Below are positions 49,475 to 58,119 of a DNA stretch of 64,000 nucleotides, piece by piece (position 1 is the first letter of the stretch; each line of letters opens with the position of its first letter). Location of the stretch: contig JADJPM010000005.1 in assembly GCA_016713245.1 (NCBI GenBank), forward strand, positions 434,001 to 498,000, read 5' to 3'. This stretch comes from Verrucomicrobiaceae bacterium (GTDB lineage: Bacteria > Verrucomicrobiota > Verrucomicrobiia > Verrucomicrobiales > Verrucomicrobiaceae). Under the pieces are notes generated by a model. That model had not been told where the DNA came from and ran no database searches. It was given only the letters and a program-made list of their open reading frames with translations. A program made the position numbers and the translations under genes.

Positions 49475-49870
49475 CTAAAGCTCCCGAAGCCCCGGCACAT
49501 CATCGAACCGATCCACCAGTTTCGTCAGCATGCTCACGATTCTCGCCAGCATCGCTTTTCCTTCCTCGACTCGTTTCGCTGAACAAGCCCGTTTCGCAGC
49601 GAGCGCATCAAGACAAGCTGCGCATTCGGTGGCGGAGCCTCGGGCATCGTCGAAGAAACGGGCGCGAAGCTGGCTGACTCGCTTGCCGTTGCCCTCGGCG
49701 GTGTTGAGAAGAGAGGAAAGACTGGCTCGGTCGAGTTGATCAAGGGTTTCGGCGAGACGGGCTCCTTTGATGTCACGAAGCTCTTCGAACAGATCGGTGA
49801 GCCACGAGATGACGGAGAGTTCGAGTTGGTAAACATCGAGCTTTTCGTGGTCGAAGAGGGCGGTGGGCAT
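49475..49870 (-). CDS. Four-helix-bundle protein (S23/IVS-encoded family)
   Basis: A 131-residue helical protein. The start at 49870 gives FDHEKLDVYQLELSVISWLTDLF, then 'LDQLDRASLSSLLNTAEGNGKRVSQLRARFFDDARGSATECAACLDAL'. This is the pattern of the four-helix-bundle family first seen as ORFs inside intervening sequences of 23S rRNA genes in Leptospira and Coxiella. Its function is unknown; the IVS members form a toroidal pentamer. Here the gene lies between moxR and DUF58, on the same strand, and is bracketed by perfect 34-bp inverted repeats. The region between the start and the right repeat has no Shine-Dalgarno. Confidence 0.88.
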   Translation of the reverse strand: MPTALFDHEKLDVYQLELSVISWLTDLFEELRDIKGARLAETLDQLDRASLSSLLNTAEGNGKRVSQLRARFFDDARGSATECAACLDALAAKRACSAKRVEEGKAMLARIVSMLTKLVDRFDDVPGLREL

Positions 49871-49946
49871 GGCGAGGGAGGAGGATCGAGGTCTGGGAAG
49901 GGAGAGGAAGAGCGGTTCGGAGCGTGAGGAGGATTGTAGCGGAAGG

Positions 49947-49980
49947 ATCGAGGACGAGTTCGAGTAGGAGGACGAGGACG
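49947..49980. repeat. Right inverted repeat of the four-helix-bundle cassette
   Basis: Perfect inverse of 49440-49473 (34 bp). On this side a further AGGACG hexamer extends the repeat before the sequence GAACGA. It ends 17 bp from the moxR stop codon. Confidence 0.9.
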
Positions 49981-49997
49981 AGGACGAACGAATGCGG

Positions 49998-51002
49998 CTA
50001 CGCCTTCGCCAGTTCTTCCACCAGCCGCTTCGCCACATCCTTGCTACTCACGCCATCACTCTCCGCCGTGAACGTCGTCATCACACGATGCCTCAGCACA
50101 GGCTCCGCGACTTCCATCACATCCTCCAGCCTCACCATGTAACTGCCATTCAGCGCAGCTCTCGCTTTGGCACCGAGAATCAAATACTGCACGGCACGAG
50201 GGCCGGCTCCCCAACTCACCAGAGGCTTCAGCCACGCGGGAGCCTCGCTGCTGGCAGGACGCGTCTTCCTCGCGAGATCGACGGCGAATTCGTAGATGTG
50301 ATCCGGCACAGGAACGCGGCGCACCAAGTCCTGAAAGGCCAATACCTTGGCTCCATCCATGATGTGCTCGAGTTTGGGCAAACTTTGGCCGGTGGTGCTT
50401 TTGGCGATGGCGATTTCTTCATCGCGGCTCGGGTAATCGACACCGATCATGAACATGAAACGGTCGAGCTGGGCTTCGGGGAGAGGGTAGGTGCCTTCTT
50501 GCTCGATGGGGTTCTGCGTGGCGAGCACGAAGAACGGGCTGTCGAGCGTGTAGGTGCGGCCGGCGACGGTGACTTTGTGCTCCTGCATGGCTTCGAGCAT
50601 GGCGGCCTGCGTTTTGGCGGGGGCGCGGTTGATTTCGTCGGCGAGGACGATGTTGGCGAAGACGGGGCCCTTGGCGAATTCGAAGGCGCGTTTGCCACCG
50701 GGCAGTTCCTGCAAAATGTCGGTGCCGGTGATGTCCATGGGCATCAAATCGGGCGTGAACTGGATGCGGCTGAAGCTGAGCGACATCGTTTCCGCGAGGC
50801 GGGAGATCAGCAGCGTCTTGGCGAGGCCGGGCACGCCCATCAGCAGGGCGTGGCCTCGCGCAAAGAGGCAGATGGCGAGCTGCTCGACGACTTTGTCCTG
50901 GCCGACGATGATCTTTTTGAGCTCGGTGCTGAGCTTCAGATACACTTGGCGGAGCTCATCAATGGCGGCGACATCGTCGGTGGGGAGGACTGGAGTGGAC
51001 AT
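49998..51002 (-). CDS. MoxR family AAA+ ATPase
   Basis: A 334-residue ATPase, usually a chaperone that works with DUF58 and VWA partners. Walker A is GVPGLAKTLL (the MoxR version, 'GxPGxAKT'), Walker B is VLADEINRAPAKTQAAMLEAMQEHKV, sensor 1 is VLATQNPIEQEGTYPLPEAQLDRFMF, and a C-terminal lid follows. The start MSTPVLPTDDVAA at 51002 is chosen because upstream frame sequence lacks similarity. The gene heads the cluster MoxR, four-helix cassette, DUF58, small membrane protein, BatA-like. It is divergent from glycerate kinase. Confidence 0.95.
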   Translation of the reverse strand: MSTPVLPTDDVAAIDELRQVYLKLSTELKKIIVGQDKVVEQLAICLFARGHALLMGVPGLAKTLLISRLAETMSLSFSRIQFTPDLMPMDITGTDILQELPGGKRAFEFAKGPVFANIVLADEINRAPAKTQAAMLEAMQEHKVTVAGRTYTLDSPFFVLATQNPIEQEGTYPLPEAQLDRFMFMIGVDYPSRDEEIAIAKSTTGQSLPKLEHIMDGAKVLAFQDLVRRVPVPDHIYEFAVDLARKTRPASSEAPAWLKPLVSWGAGPRAVQYLILGAKARAALNGSYMVRLEDVMEVAEPVLRHRVMTTFTAESDGVSSKDVAKRLVEELAKA

Positions 51003-51162
51003 GCGCCGTACAGCACCAGAAAACGGGTGGAATGACAAGGACGGGTTTCCGTTTTGGAAATGAAAAGAAGAAGCAGGCCCCACCTTCAACCTCTCCCACC
51101 ATCCACAATTCAGAACGCACCTTTGCTTGTCTCCCCTGCCCTGCCGCTCCAAATCTCCCTGA

Positions 51163-52326
51163 ATGCGCATCCTCATCGCTCCAGATAAATTCAAAGGCAG
51201 CCTCTCCGCCACCGTGGTGGCGCAAACCATCGCGGAGGCCTTCCATGAGCATCCAGGGCAGTTCGAACTCGATCTCTGCCCCATCGCCGATGGCGGCGAA
51301 GGCACTGCCGAGGCCATCATCACCGCGAAAAACGGTTCCTGGGTCGAGTGTCAGACCATCGACGCTCAAAACCGGGCCGTGACCGCGAAATACGGCCTAG
51401 CTGCGGCGGAGGCCGTGATGGAAATGAGCGCCGCCAGTGGCCTGGCCATGGTGAATGATCTCGTGCTCGATCCCGCGACCGCGAGCACCTATGGCACCGG
51501 TTTGATGATGCTCGATGCCATTCGCTGCGGAGCGAAACGGATCATCATCGGCATCGGCGGCAGCGCCACGAACGACGCTGGCACAGGCATGGCACGGGCA
51601 CTCGGCTTTCGCTTTCTCGACGATCAAGACACGGAACTCGAAAATCTCCCACTCGACCTCGACAAGCTTCATCGCATCGAAAGCCCCACTGTAGGCGCAT
51701 TCGCCAGAATGCGGGGAGACGGCCTCGTTCTGGCGAACGAGCCTACGGAAGTCCTCGTCGCCTGCGATGTGACGAATCCACTGCTTGGCCCCGAGGGCTG
51801 CACAAGGGTTTACGGCCCCCAAAAGGGCGTGGAAGACTTCGCCTACTTCGAAAGCCGCCTCGAACGCCTGGCGCACATTGTCGAACGGGACCTCGGCGTG
51901 AATCCGGCGGAGGTTCCAGGTGCCGGAGCGGCGGGTGGGCTTGGCTTTGGCCTCATGGCCTTTTGCGGTGCCCAGCTCACCAGCGGATTCGATTTGATCG
52001 CGGACCTCATCGATCTACGCCGCCGAGTCGCGGCGGCTGATTTCGTCATCACGGGGGAAGGTCGTGTTGATGCCCAAACGCTGCATGGCAAAGGACCGAT
52101 GGGCGTGGCACTCTTGGCCCGTGAATTGGGAAAGCCCGTGGCCGCTCTCGCGGGGTTGATCGAGGCCCGAGAGGCCCTCTCACCTCATTTTGATCACCTC
52201 ATTCAGGTGAAGCCGGAGGCAATGCCCATCCCTGAGGCGATTCAAAACGCCCGCGAACTGCTGCTCGCGGCTTCACGCACCTTGACCGCGAGACTGACGA
52301 CGCCTACCTCCGCCGATGCCCGATGA
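51163..52326 (+). CDS. Glycerate 2-kinase (GlxK/GarK type) with repeat-derived insert
   Basis: A 387-residue kinase of the GckA/GlxK group phosphorylating glycerate at C2. MRILIAPDKFKGSLSATVVAQTI, CPIADGGEGTAEAII, IIIGIGGSATNDAGTGMARALG, VLVACDVTNPLLGPEGCTRVYGPQKG, PGAGAAGGLGFGLMAF and ADFVITGEGRVDAQTLHGK are all family blocks. Between LDKLHRIES and VLVACDV it carries about 20 residues (PTVGAFARMRGDGLVLANEPTE). These are encoded by a palindromic repeat element at 51691-51746 and are longer than the matching loop in E. coli GarK. mazG overlaps the gene end by 11 bp. Confidence 0.93.
   Translation: MRILIAPDKFKGSLSATVVAQTIAEAFHEHPGQFELDLCPIADGGEGTAEAIITAKNGSWVECQTIDAQNRAVTAKYGLAAAEAVMEMSAASGLAMVNDLVLDPATASTYGTGLMMLDAIRCGAKRIIIGIGGSATNDAGTGMARALGFRFLDDQDTELENLPLDLDKLHRIESPTVGAFARMRGDGLVLANEPTEVLVACDVTNPLLGPEGCTRVYGPQKGVEDFAYFESRLERLAHIVERDLGVNPAEVPGAGAAGGLGFGLMAFCGAQLTSGFDLIADLIDLRRRVAAADFVITGEGRVDAQTLHGKGPMGVALLARELGKPVAALAGLIEAREALSPHFDHLIQVKPEAMPIPEAIQNARELLLAASRTLTARLTTPTSADAR
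51691..51746. repeat. Palindromic repeat element inside the glycerate kinase gene
   Basis: GTAGGC (51691-51696) and GCCTAC (51741-51746) form the outer inverted ends of a 56-bp element. Inside lie two hairpins: CGCATTC-GCCA-GAATGCG (51696-51713) and CTCGTTC-TGGC-GAACGAG (51724-51741). The same two hairpin types occur as extragenic units at 60000-60076. The element is read through in frame as part of the kinase. Confidence 0.9.
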
Positions 52327-53119
52327 CGCCACGATGCTCCACCACCCCGATGCTCTCACCCGCCTGCGCTATGTGGTGCATCGGCTGCGTGCGCCGGGCG
52401 GTTGCCCGTGGGACATGGAGCAGACGCATGAGTCGCTGACCCCGCATGTCATTGAGGAAGCCTACGAAGTGGCCGAAGCCATCCGCGGCGGCGATCCGGC
52501 CCAGATTTGCGACGAACTCGGTGACATCCTGCTGCAACCCGTGCTGCATGCAGAGATCGCGAGTGAAAACGGTGCCTTCGATCTCGACCAGATGGCCCTC
52601 GGCCTCTGTGACAAGCTCATCCGCCGCCACCCGCACGTCTTTGGCGACACCACCGCCACCACGAGCGATGCCGTGCTCACCCAGTGGGACGCCATCAAGC
52701 GTGTGGAAAAGGGTACGCAGCACGAAGGCATGCTCCACAGCGTGGGCGGCGGCCTGCCAGCGCTGATGCGCGGCCAAAAGCTGCAAAAGAAGGCCGCGCG
52801 AGTCGGCTTCGACTGGCCGGATGCCGCGCCGGTCTTCGACAAGATCCGCGAGGAGACCGCCGAACTCGAAGAGGCCGTGCAAAGCGGCGATAAGAAGCAC
52901 ATCGAGGAAGAAATCGGCGATCTCTTCTTCAGCGTCGTCAATCTCGCCCGCAAACTCGGCATCGAATCCGAGTCCGCTCTCGCCGCTGCGAATGACAAGT
53001 TCGTGAAACGTTTCCACGCGATGGAAATCCACCTCCGCGAGCACGGGAAGGAACTCGGCAAACTCAGCCTCACCGAGATGGATGAGGCTTGGGATGCGGT
53101 GAAGAAGTCAGCGCCTTGA
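52316..53119 (+). CDS. mazG: Nucleoside triphosphate pyrophosphohydrolase MazG
   Basis: A 267-residue house-cleaning enzyme hydrolysing (d)NTPs to NMP and PPi. LRAPGGCPWDMEQTHESLTPHVIEEAYEVAEAI...CDELGDILLQPVLHAEIA is the N-terminal MazG domain with the ExxE...ExxD metal-binding set. IREETAELEEAVQSGDKKHIEEEIGDLFFSVVNLARKLGI is the second domain. The GCPWD motif is diagnostic. Length is standard. The start overlaps the glycerate kinase end by 11 bp. Confidence 0.95.
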   Translation: MPDDATMLHHPDALTRLRYVVHRLRAPGGCPWDMEQTHESLTPHVIEEAYEVAEAIRGGDPAQICDELGDILLQPVLHAEIASENGAFDLDQMALGLCDKLIRRHPHVFGDTTATTSDAVLTQWDAIKRVEKGTQHEGMLHSVGGGLPALMRGQKLQKKAARVGFDWPDAAPVFDKIREETAELEEAVQSGDKKHIEEEIGDLFFSVVNLARKLGIESESALAAANDKFVKRFHAMEIHLREHGKELGKLSLTEMDEAWDAVKKSAP

Positions 53120-53124
53120 CTCTG

Positions 53125-55848
53125 ATGGATCTCAGCGGCTACCCATTTTCCAAGCTCTGGACGCAGGTGCGCTCGAAGTCGTGGCTGTGGCTTTTTCGGC
53201 GGCAGCAGATCGAGGATGGCGGGCGTCTTTTAAAGCATGGGGACATCGGGCTGGCAGGCGTGCATGTGTGCTCGGCAAGCGAGGTGGAGATCATTGCGGG
53301 TGTGGGCGCAGGTTTGTTCAACACGGCCTCCGTCACGGTGCATCTGCGGCTGCGGGAGGATGGATCGCTGGCGATGACCTCACACTGCACCTGCGTGCAG
53401 GGCACACTCTGCCAGCATGCGGCGGCCTTGATGCTAATGATGGAGATCGAGGAGGGCCGCCAGCGCATCGAACGAATGGCCTGCACCCAGGAAAAAGCCT
53501 CGCCCATGCCTCGCGACGAGGTGGCAGAGCCGGAGATCAGGAACGAACTCCCTCCCGCCGAGCCGAAACCGGTGCTCGTCGTGCGCCGCATCGCCGCCCA
53601 GGTGCCGCAGATCAACGCGAAGCGCGGCATTGGTGGCTGGGTGCCGCGCAGCATCGCCATCGCGCAGCCTTTTGCCGAGTATGAGGGCTGTCCTCGTCGC
53701 TTTGAGATGCTGGTGCGCAGCCCAGCCCATCAGTGGATGGATGAAGAAGGAGTGAAGCACACCGTGGTGCGGAATCTACGCTCAGAGCGGCTACTCCTGA
53801 CAGATCTTTCCTCGCTCGGTTTCAAGCCCTTCGCCGAGGCGATGCCGGGCACGAAGGCGGAGGAATCCACGCTCGGCTACATGACGGCATCTGGAGATCA
53901 TGCGCTGTTTTGGGCGCAGTTCCTTCAGGATCAGACGACGAAGCTCCGCGAGACGGGCTGGCGTGTGGAGGTGGCTGAAGACATCGGCTTTCAAATTCAT
54001 GAGGCAAGCGAGGACGAATGGTTCAGCGATCTGCAAGGTGACAAGGGCGGTAAGGATTGGTTCGCACTGGATCTCGGCGTGGAGATCGAGGGCCGCCGCA
54101 TCTCGCTCGTGCCGCTGTTGGTCGATTGCATCGACCAAGGCCTCACCGCGACCGTTTTGGAGAAGAATCTCGACCAGCGTTTCCTGCTCTCGCTCGGCGG
54201 AGATCGTGATGATGTGCTCTCCGTGCCTGCGGAGCGTCTTTTGGTGCTGCTGCGCTTCTTTGATGAACTGCTTTCGACTCGTCCGGTGCGCAAAGATGGC
54301 AAGCTACAGCTCGATAAGCTCCGCGCCGCGCAGCTCGCCACGCTCGATGGACTGCCGATTCGTGCTCCAGCGGAGCTTTCGGCCCTTTCGCAGCAGTTGG
54401 AGAACTTCCAACGCATCACGCTCATCGAGCCGCCGAAGTCGCTGAAGGCCAGTTTGCGCGATTATCAGCGCGAAGGTGCCTCGTGGATGCAATTCCTGCG
54501 CGAGTTCGGCCTGCACGGCATCTTGGCCGATGACATGGGCCTGGGCAAAACGCTGCAAACTTTGACGCACATCCTCATCGAGAAGGAAAGCGGCCGCATG
54601 GAGCATCCCTGCCTCATTCTGGCCCCCACGAGCGTTTTGCGAAACTGGATCAATGAGTCGATCAAATTCACGCCATCACTCAGCCTGCTACTGCTGCATG
54701 GGGACAGTCGGAAAAATGATTTCAAATTCCTCAAGCAGTATGACCTCGTGGTGACGAGCTACCCACTGCTCGTGCGGGATGCGGAAGTGCTCACCGCTCA
54801 GGACTGGCACATCGTCGCCCTCGACGAAGCGCAGAACATCAAGAACCCAAAAAGCCTCGCCGCGCAGGTTTGCGGCAGTTTGAAGGCGAAACATCGCCTC
54901 TGCCTCACCGGCACGCCGATGGAAAATCATCTCGGCGAGCTGTGGAGCCTCTTCCACTTCCTCATGCCCGGCTTGTTGAGCGATGCTGACACGTTTCGTC
55001 AGCACTATCGCAATCCGATTGAGCGCGATGCCGATGCCGATCGCCAAAAGCAACTCAGCACGCGCATTCAGCCGCTCATGCTACGCCGCACGAAAGACGC
55101 CGTGGCCAAGGAACTGCCGCCGAAGACCGAAATCCTGCACAGCATCACGCTCGGCCAGGCGCAGACCGATTTGTATGAGACGATCCGCGCAGCCATGGAT
55201 AAACGCGTGCGTGAAGCCATCGCCGCCAATGGCCTCGATAAATCGCAAATCGTCGTGCTCGATGCGCTGCTGAAGCTCCGCCAGGTCTGCTGCCATCCAA
55301 AGCTGCTGAAACAAGAAACCGCGCAAAACCTCGAAGAATCCGCCAAAACGACCTATCTCATGGACGAGATGCTGCCCGAGCTGATCGAGGAAGGTCGGCG
55401 CATCCTCATCTTCTCGCAGTTCACGGAGATGCTGGCGCTCATCGAGGCTCGTTTGAAGAAGGACGGCACCCAATTCGTGAAACTCACCGGCAGCACGAAG
55501 GACCGCGAGACACCGATCCGCGAGTTTCAGACCGGCAACGTGCCTGTCTTTCTCATCAGTCTCAAAGCGGGCGGCGCGGGCCTGAATCTGACCGCCGCAG
55601 ATACTGTGATTCATTACGATCCCTGGTGGAACCCCGCCGCCGAGGCGCAGGCGAGCGACCGTGCGCACCGAATCGGCCAGACGAAGCCCGTTTTCGTCCA
55701 CAAACTCATCTGTGAAGGCACCATCGAAGAACGCGTGGTGGCGATGCAGCAAAAGAAGGCCGCACTCGTTGAGGGATTACTCACCGGCCGCACCGACAAG
55801 CTCCAGCTCACGCAGGCGGACATCCAGGCGCTTTTTGCGGTGGAGTGA
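53125..55848 (+). CDS. SWIM zinc-finger SNF2-family helicase/ATPase
   Basis: A 907-residue SWI2/SNF2 ATPase of the Rad54/HepA-like bacterial group. Residues about 87-105 contain CTCVQGTLCQHAAAL, a SWIM zinc finger (CxC-xn-CxH). The helicase core has LADDMGLGKTLQTLTHI (motif I near 467), VTSYPLLVRD, ALDEAQNIKN (motif II near 565), LTGTPMENHLGELWSLF (motif III), ILIFSQFTEML (IV), ISLKAGGAGLNLTAADTVIHYDPWWNPA (V) and QASDRAHRIGQTKPVFV (VI). It probably remodels nucleoprotein or RNA polymerase complexes. The start at 53125 sits 5 bp after mazG; a longer in-frame start overlaps it. Confidence 0.93.
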   Translation: MDLSGYPFSKLWTQVRSKSWLWLFRRQQIEDGGRLLKHGDIGLAGVHVCSASEVEIIAGVGAGLFNTASVTVHLRLREDGSLAMTSHCTCVQGTLCQHAAALMLMMEIEEGRQRIERMACTQEKASPMPRDEVAEPEIRNELPPAEPKPVLVVRRIAAQVPQINAKRGIGGWVPRSIAIAQPFAEYEGCPRRFEMLVRSPAHQWMDEEGVKHTVVRNLRSERLLLTDLSSLGFKPFAEAMPGTKAEESTLGYMTASGDHALFWAQFLQDQTTKLRETGWRVEVAEDIGFQIHEASEDEWFSDLQGDKGGKDWFALDLGVEIEGRRISLVPLLVDCIDQGLTATVLEKNLDQRFLLSLGGDRDDVLSVPAERLLVLLRFFDELLSTRPVRKDGKLQLDKLRAAQLATLDGLPIRAPAELSALSQQLENFQRITLIEPPKSLKASLRDYQREGASWMQFLREFGLHGILADDMGLGKTLQTLTHILIEKESGRMEHPCLILAPTSVLRNWINESIKFTPSLSLLLLHGDSRKNDFKFLKQYDLVVTSYPLLVRDAEVLTAQDWHIVALDEAQNIKNPKSLAAQVCGSLKAKHRLCLTGTPMENHLGELWSLFHFLMPGLLSDADTFRQHYRNPIERDADADRQKQLSTRIQPLMLRRTKDAVAKELPPKTEILHSITLGQAQTDLYETIRAAMDKRVREAIAANGLDKSQIVVLDALLKLRQVCCHPKLLKQETAQNLEESAKTTYLMDEMLPELIEEGRRILIFSQFTEMLALIEARLKKDGTQFVKLTGSTKDRETPIREFQTGNVPVFLISLKAGGAGLNLTAADTVIHYDPWWNPAAEAQASDRAHRIGQTKPVFVHKLICEGTIEERVVAMQQKKAALVEGLLTGRTDKLQLTQADIQALFAVE

Positions 55849-55948
55849 GGCCGAATGGCCCGGAAACTGGCAAAGGAAGGTTTTTTGAATCTTTGAGCCT
55901 TTCAAACCTTCTCAAACCATTAAATTCATACGAATTATATTTTTTATA

Positions 55949-55977
55949 TTGCGGACTTCTGAATTTTTTATTAAAAT
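55949..55977 (+). promoter_or_regulatory. Candidate promoter of the 3D-domain lipoprotein gene
   Basis: The unusually AT-rich stretch 55910-56003 precedes the lipoprotein gene. TTGCGG (55949-55954) and TAAAAT (55972-55977) are spaced by 17 bp. The -35 match is weak and the -10 match is good. It was identified by eye only. Confidence 0.4.
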
Positions 55978-56003
55978 TCTGTCAATTCAGCAAATTATCA
56001 GCC

Positions 56004-56735
56004 ATGTGTAACTCGTCTTTGATTCATTTTGGCACGGCAGCCTTCACCGCTGTCGTTTTGTCGTCCTGCGCTCTACCCAAGGGCGGCCTGTTCTCCCTCA
56101 AGAGCCAGCCGAATGAGGTGAAAACCTCTCCACCCCTGCAATCCGGCGTCCGATATGAGGTGCGAAAGGCCCTCGCCACCACGGTCCCCTTCCGACCCAC
56201 AGATATCAAAGGCTACACTTTTGTACTGGATACCCCCAAGACCGCCTTTGAAAAGCCGCCGCTCATGCTGGCCTCCGCCAGCCGCCTCGGACCCAGCATG
56301 CGAGTGCGCACCACCGCCTACACGCATTCCGAGAGCGATCACATTGTTTATGGCGTGAAGAATGCCATCGGCACCAATTTGAAATACGGCATGGTCCGCA
56401 GCGCCGCGGCTGACTGGTCCCGGTTCCCAGTAGGCACCCGTTTCTCCATCGCCAGCGAGCCCGGCATTGTCTATGAAGTGGATGACTACGGCAGCGCCCT
56501 CGTCGGCACCGGCACGATCGATCTCTACAAGCCCAGCCGGGATGCGATGGACCAGTGGGGCGTGCGTCATGTGGATATTAAAGTGCTCCAATGGGGTTCC
56601 TACGACCGTAGCGCCCAACTGATGAAGGATCGCACCCGCTGGCCGCATGTGCGCCAGATGCTCAATAGCATCCAGACGCAGATCCGCGCGACCGGCGTGC
56701 CCGCGAAGCGCCTTCCTCTCACCGCCTCGCTCTGA
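56004..56735 (+). CDS. 3D-domain (MltA-like) lipoprotein
   Basis: A 243-residue lipoprotein; the lipobox VLSSC with start at 56004 beats the longer frame from 55845, which overlaps the helicase end. The C-terminal region (RTTAYTHSESDH...NAIGTNLKYGMVRSAAADWSRFPVGTRFSIA...YEVDDYGSALVGTGTIDLYKPSRDAMDQWGVRHVDIKVLQWG) is a 3D domain, the part of MltA-type lytic transglycosylases and resuscitation-promoting-like proteins named for its aspartates. A peptidoglycan-acting role is likely. The upstream intergenic stretch is strongly AT-rich. Confidence 0.85.
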   Translation: MCNSSLIHFGTAAFTAVVLSSCALPKGGLFSLKSQPNEVKTSPPLQSGVRYEVRKALATTVPFRPTDIKGYTFVLDTPKTAFEKPPLMLASASRLGPSMRVRTTAYTHSESDHIVYGVKNAIGTNLKYGMVRSAAADWSRFPVGTRFSIASEPGIVYEVDDYGSALVGTGTIDLYKPSRDAMDQWGVRHVDIKVLQWGSYDRSAQLMKDRTRWPHVRQMLNSIQTQIRATGVPAKRLPLTASL

Positions 56736-56792
56736 GCACCGGTCAAAGCAGGCGATAACTCGGCATGAAAGCGGCGTTTACGACGCCTCATC

Positions 56793-58028
56793 ATGCGACT
56801 GACTGCGATCCTGCTATCCTGCCTATTCTTTGCCTCTCCTGCCCTGCATGCTCAGGACAGGCCGAAAGCAGGTGGTGGCGGGGTCTCTGCCAAACGCGTC
56901 TCGAAGGTCCTCGAAGGCATTTCGCATGCCTCCACAGCCGAACGAGAAAAACTTCATCAAGATGTCGTGCGGGCTTTCGGCCTCAAAAACCTCGCCCAAG
57001 GCCGTGCCGCCGCCAAAATCGAGGAGACGACCGTCCTCTGGGCCATCCTCGATCCGCGACCGGCGAGTGTCGTCCGCGAAGACGGCACCCTCATCGGTGA
57101 GATGACCTCCCTCGGCGAGGACGGCCTCCAGGTACTGGCACGCGAGATCCCAAATTTCACCGATCTCAGCTACCGCATCGAGGCCGGCGGCATGCCCCGC
57201 ATGGCTGGCAGCGCCCGCATTGAGCATTTCCCCCTCACCGCCGATAGCCAGCCGCAGGCCGACGTGCCGAAAGGCCGGCTGGAAAAGTTTGAGTGGAAGG
57301 ACAGCAAGGTCTTCCCTGACACCGTGCGGGATGTCACCGTCTATCTTCCCGTCGGCCACCAACCCGGCGAGGAGACCTGCCTCATGGTCTGGCAGGATGG
57401 CAGCCGCCATGCCGACCCCAACGGCTCTCTCCGCGTGCCGGTCGTTTTTGATAATCTCATCCACCAAAAGGCCATGCCACGCACCGTGGGCATCTTCATC
57501 GATCCCGGCCGCAAGCCCAAGCAAAAGCCGGGCGATAAAGCCGCCAACCGCAGCTTCGAGTATGACTCACTCGGCGACGCGTATGTGCGCTTCCTTCTCA
57601 ATGAAATCATCCCCGAGGTGAAAAAACGCCATGCCGTGAAGCTCCGCGCCTCGCCGGAAGCCTGGGCCATCGCCGGCGGCTCCTCCGGTGGCATCTGCGC
57701 CTTCACTGCCGCGTGGGAGCGGCCAGATCAATTCGGCAAAGTGCTCTCCTGGGTCGGCTCCTTCGTCGATCTGCGCGGCGGGCATGTCTATCCCTCACTC
57801 ATCCGCCTTACCGAGCGGAAACCCATCCGCGTGTACCTGCTTGATGGCGAAAACGACCTCGACAATCCCTTCGGCAATTGGCCGCTCGCCAACAAACAGA
57901 TGGCCGCCGCGTTCAAGTTCATGAACTACGACTTTCGCATCGACTGGAACCAATGCTTCCACGGCAGCAAAGGCATGGCCCCTGCCCTGCCGGAGGCTCT
58001 TCGCTGGCTCTGGCGCGATGTGAAATGA
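56793..58028 (+). CDS. Secreted alpha/beta-hydrolase esterase (esterase D / Fes-like)
   Basis: A 411-residue exported protein (signal peptide MRLTAILLSCLFFASPALHAQ). An N-terminal region of about 170 residues is of unknown fold. The putative esterase domain (VTVYLPVGHQPGEETCLMVWQDGSRHADP...RTVGIFIDPGRK...) carries the nucleophile elbow AGGSSGGICAFTAAWERP (GxSxG), an Asp region 'YLLDGENDLDNPFGNWPLANKQM' and a distal His ('QCFHGSKGM'). This matches the esterase PF00756 set, used by ferri-enterobactin esterases and CE1 acetylxylan/feruloyl esterases. The substrate is unknown. Confidence 0.8.
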   Translation: MRLTAILLSCLFFASPALHAQDRPKAGGGGVSAKRVSKVLEGISHASTAEREKLHQDVVRAFGLKNLAQGRAAAKIEETTVLWAILDPRPASVVREDGTLIGEMTSLGEDGLQVLAREIPNFTDLSYRIEAGGMPRMAGSARIEHFPLTADSQPQADVPKGRLEKFEWKDSKVFPDTVRDVTVYLPVGHQPGEETCLMVWQDGSRHADPNGSLRVPVVFDNLIHQKAMPRTVGIFIDPGRKPKQKPGDKAANRSFEYDSLGDAYVRFLLNEIIPEVKKRHAVKLRASPEAWAIAGGSSGGICAFTAAWERPDQFGKVLSWVGSFVDLRGGHVYPSLIRLTERKPIRVYLLDGENDLDNPFGNWPLANKQMAAAFKFMNYDFRIDWNQCFHGSKGMAPALPEALRWLWRDVK

Positions 58029-58107
58029 GCCACCTTTCCCTTCGCAAGCCCACTTCCAGCTTGTGTGCGGGCAGGGCGGCCTACCTTGAAACCATCCGAA
58101 CCCCTTT

Positions 58108-58112
58108 GGAGG
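58108..58112 (+). promoter_or_regulatory. Shine-Dalgarno GGAGG for a TTG start of the SulP gene
   Basis: GGAGG at 58108-58112 is 7 nt before the TTG at 58120, the ideal distance. There is no ATG in that position, so this site supports a TTG start. Confidence 0.75.
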
Positions 58113-58119
58113 CCGCAAT

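Noticed and set aside
49871..50038. Upstream extension of the four-helix-bundle frame
   Set aside because: It translates the inverted repeat as poly-Ser and runs into moxR; family similarity begins after the ATG at 49870.
55845..56003. Upstream extension of the 3D-domain lipoprotein
   Set aside because: It lies in AT-rich non-coding sequence and would hide the lipobox in the protein interior.
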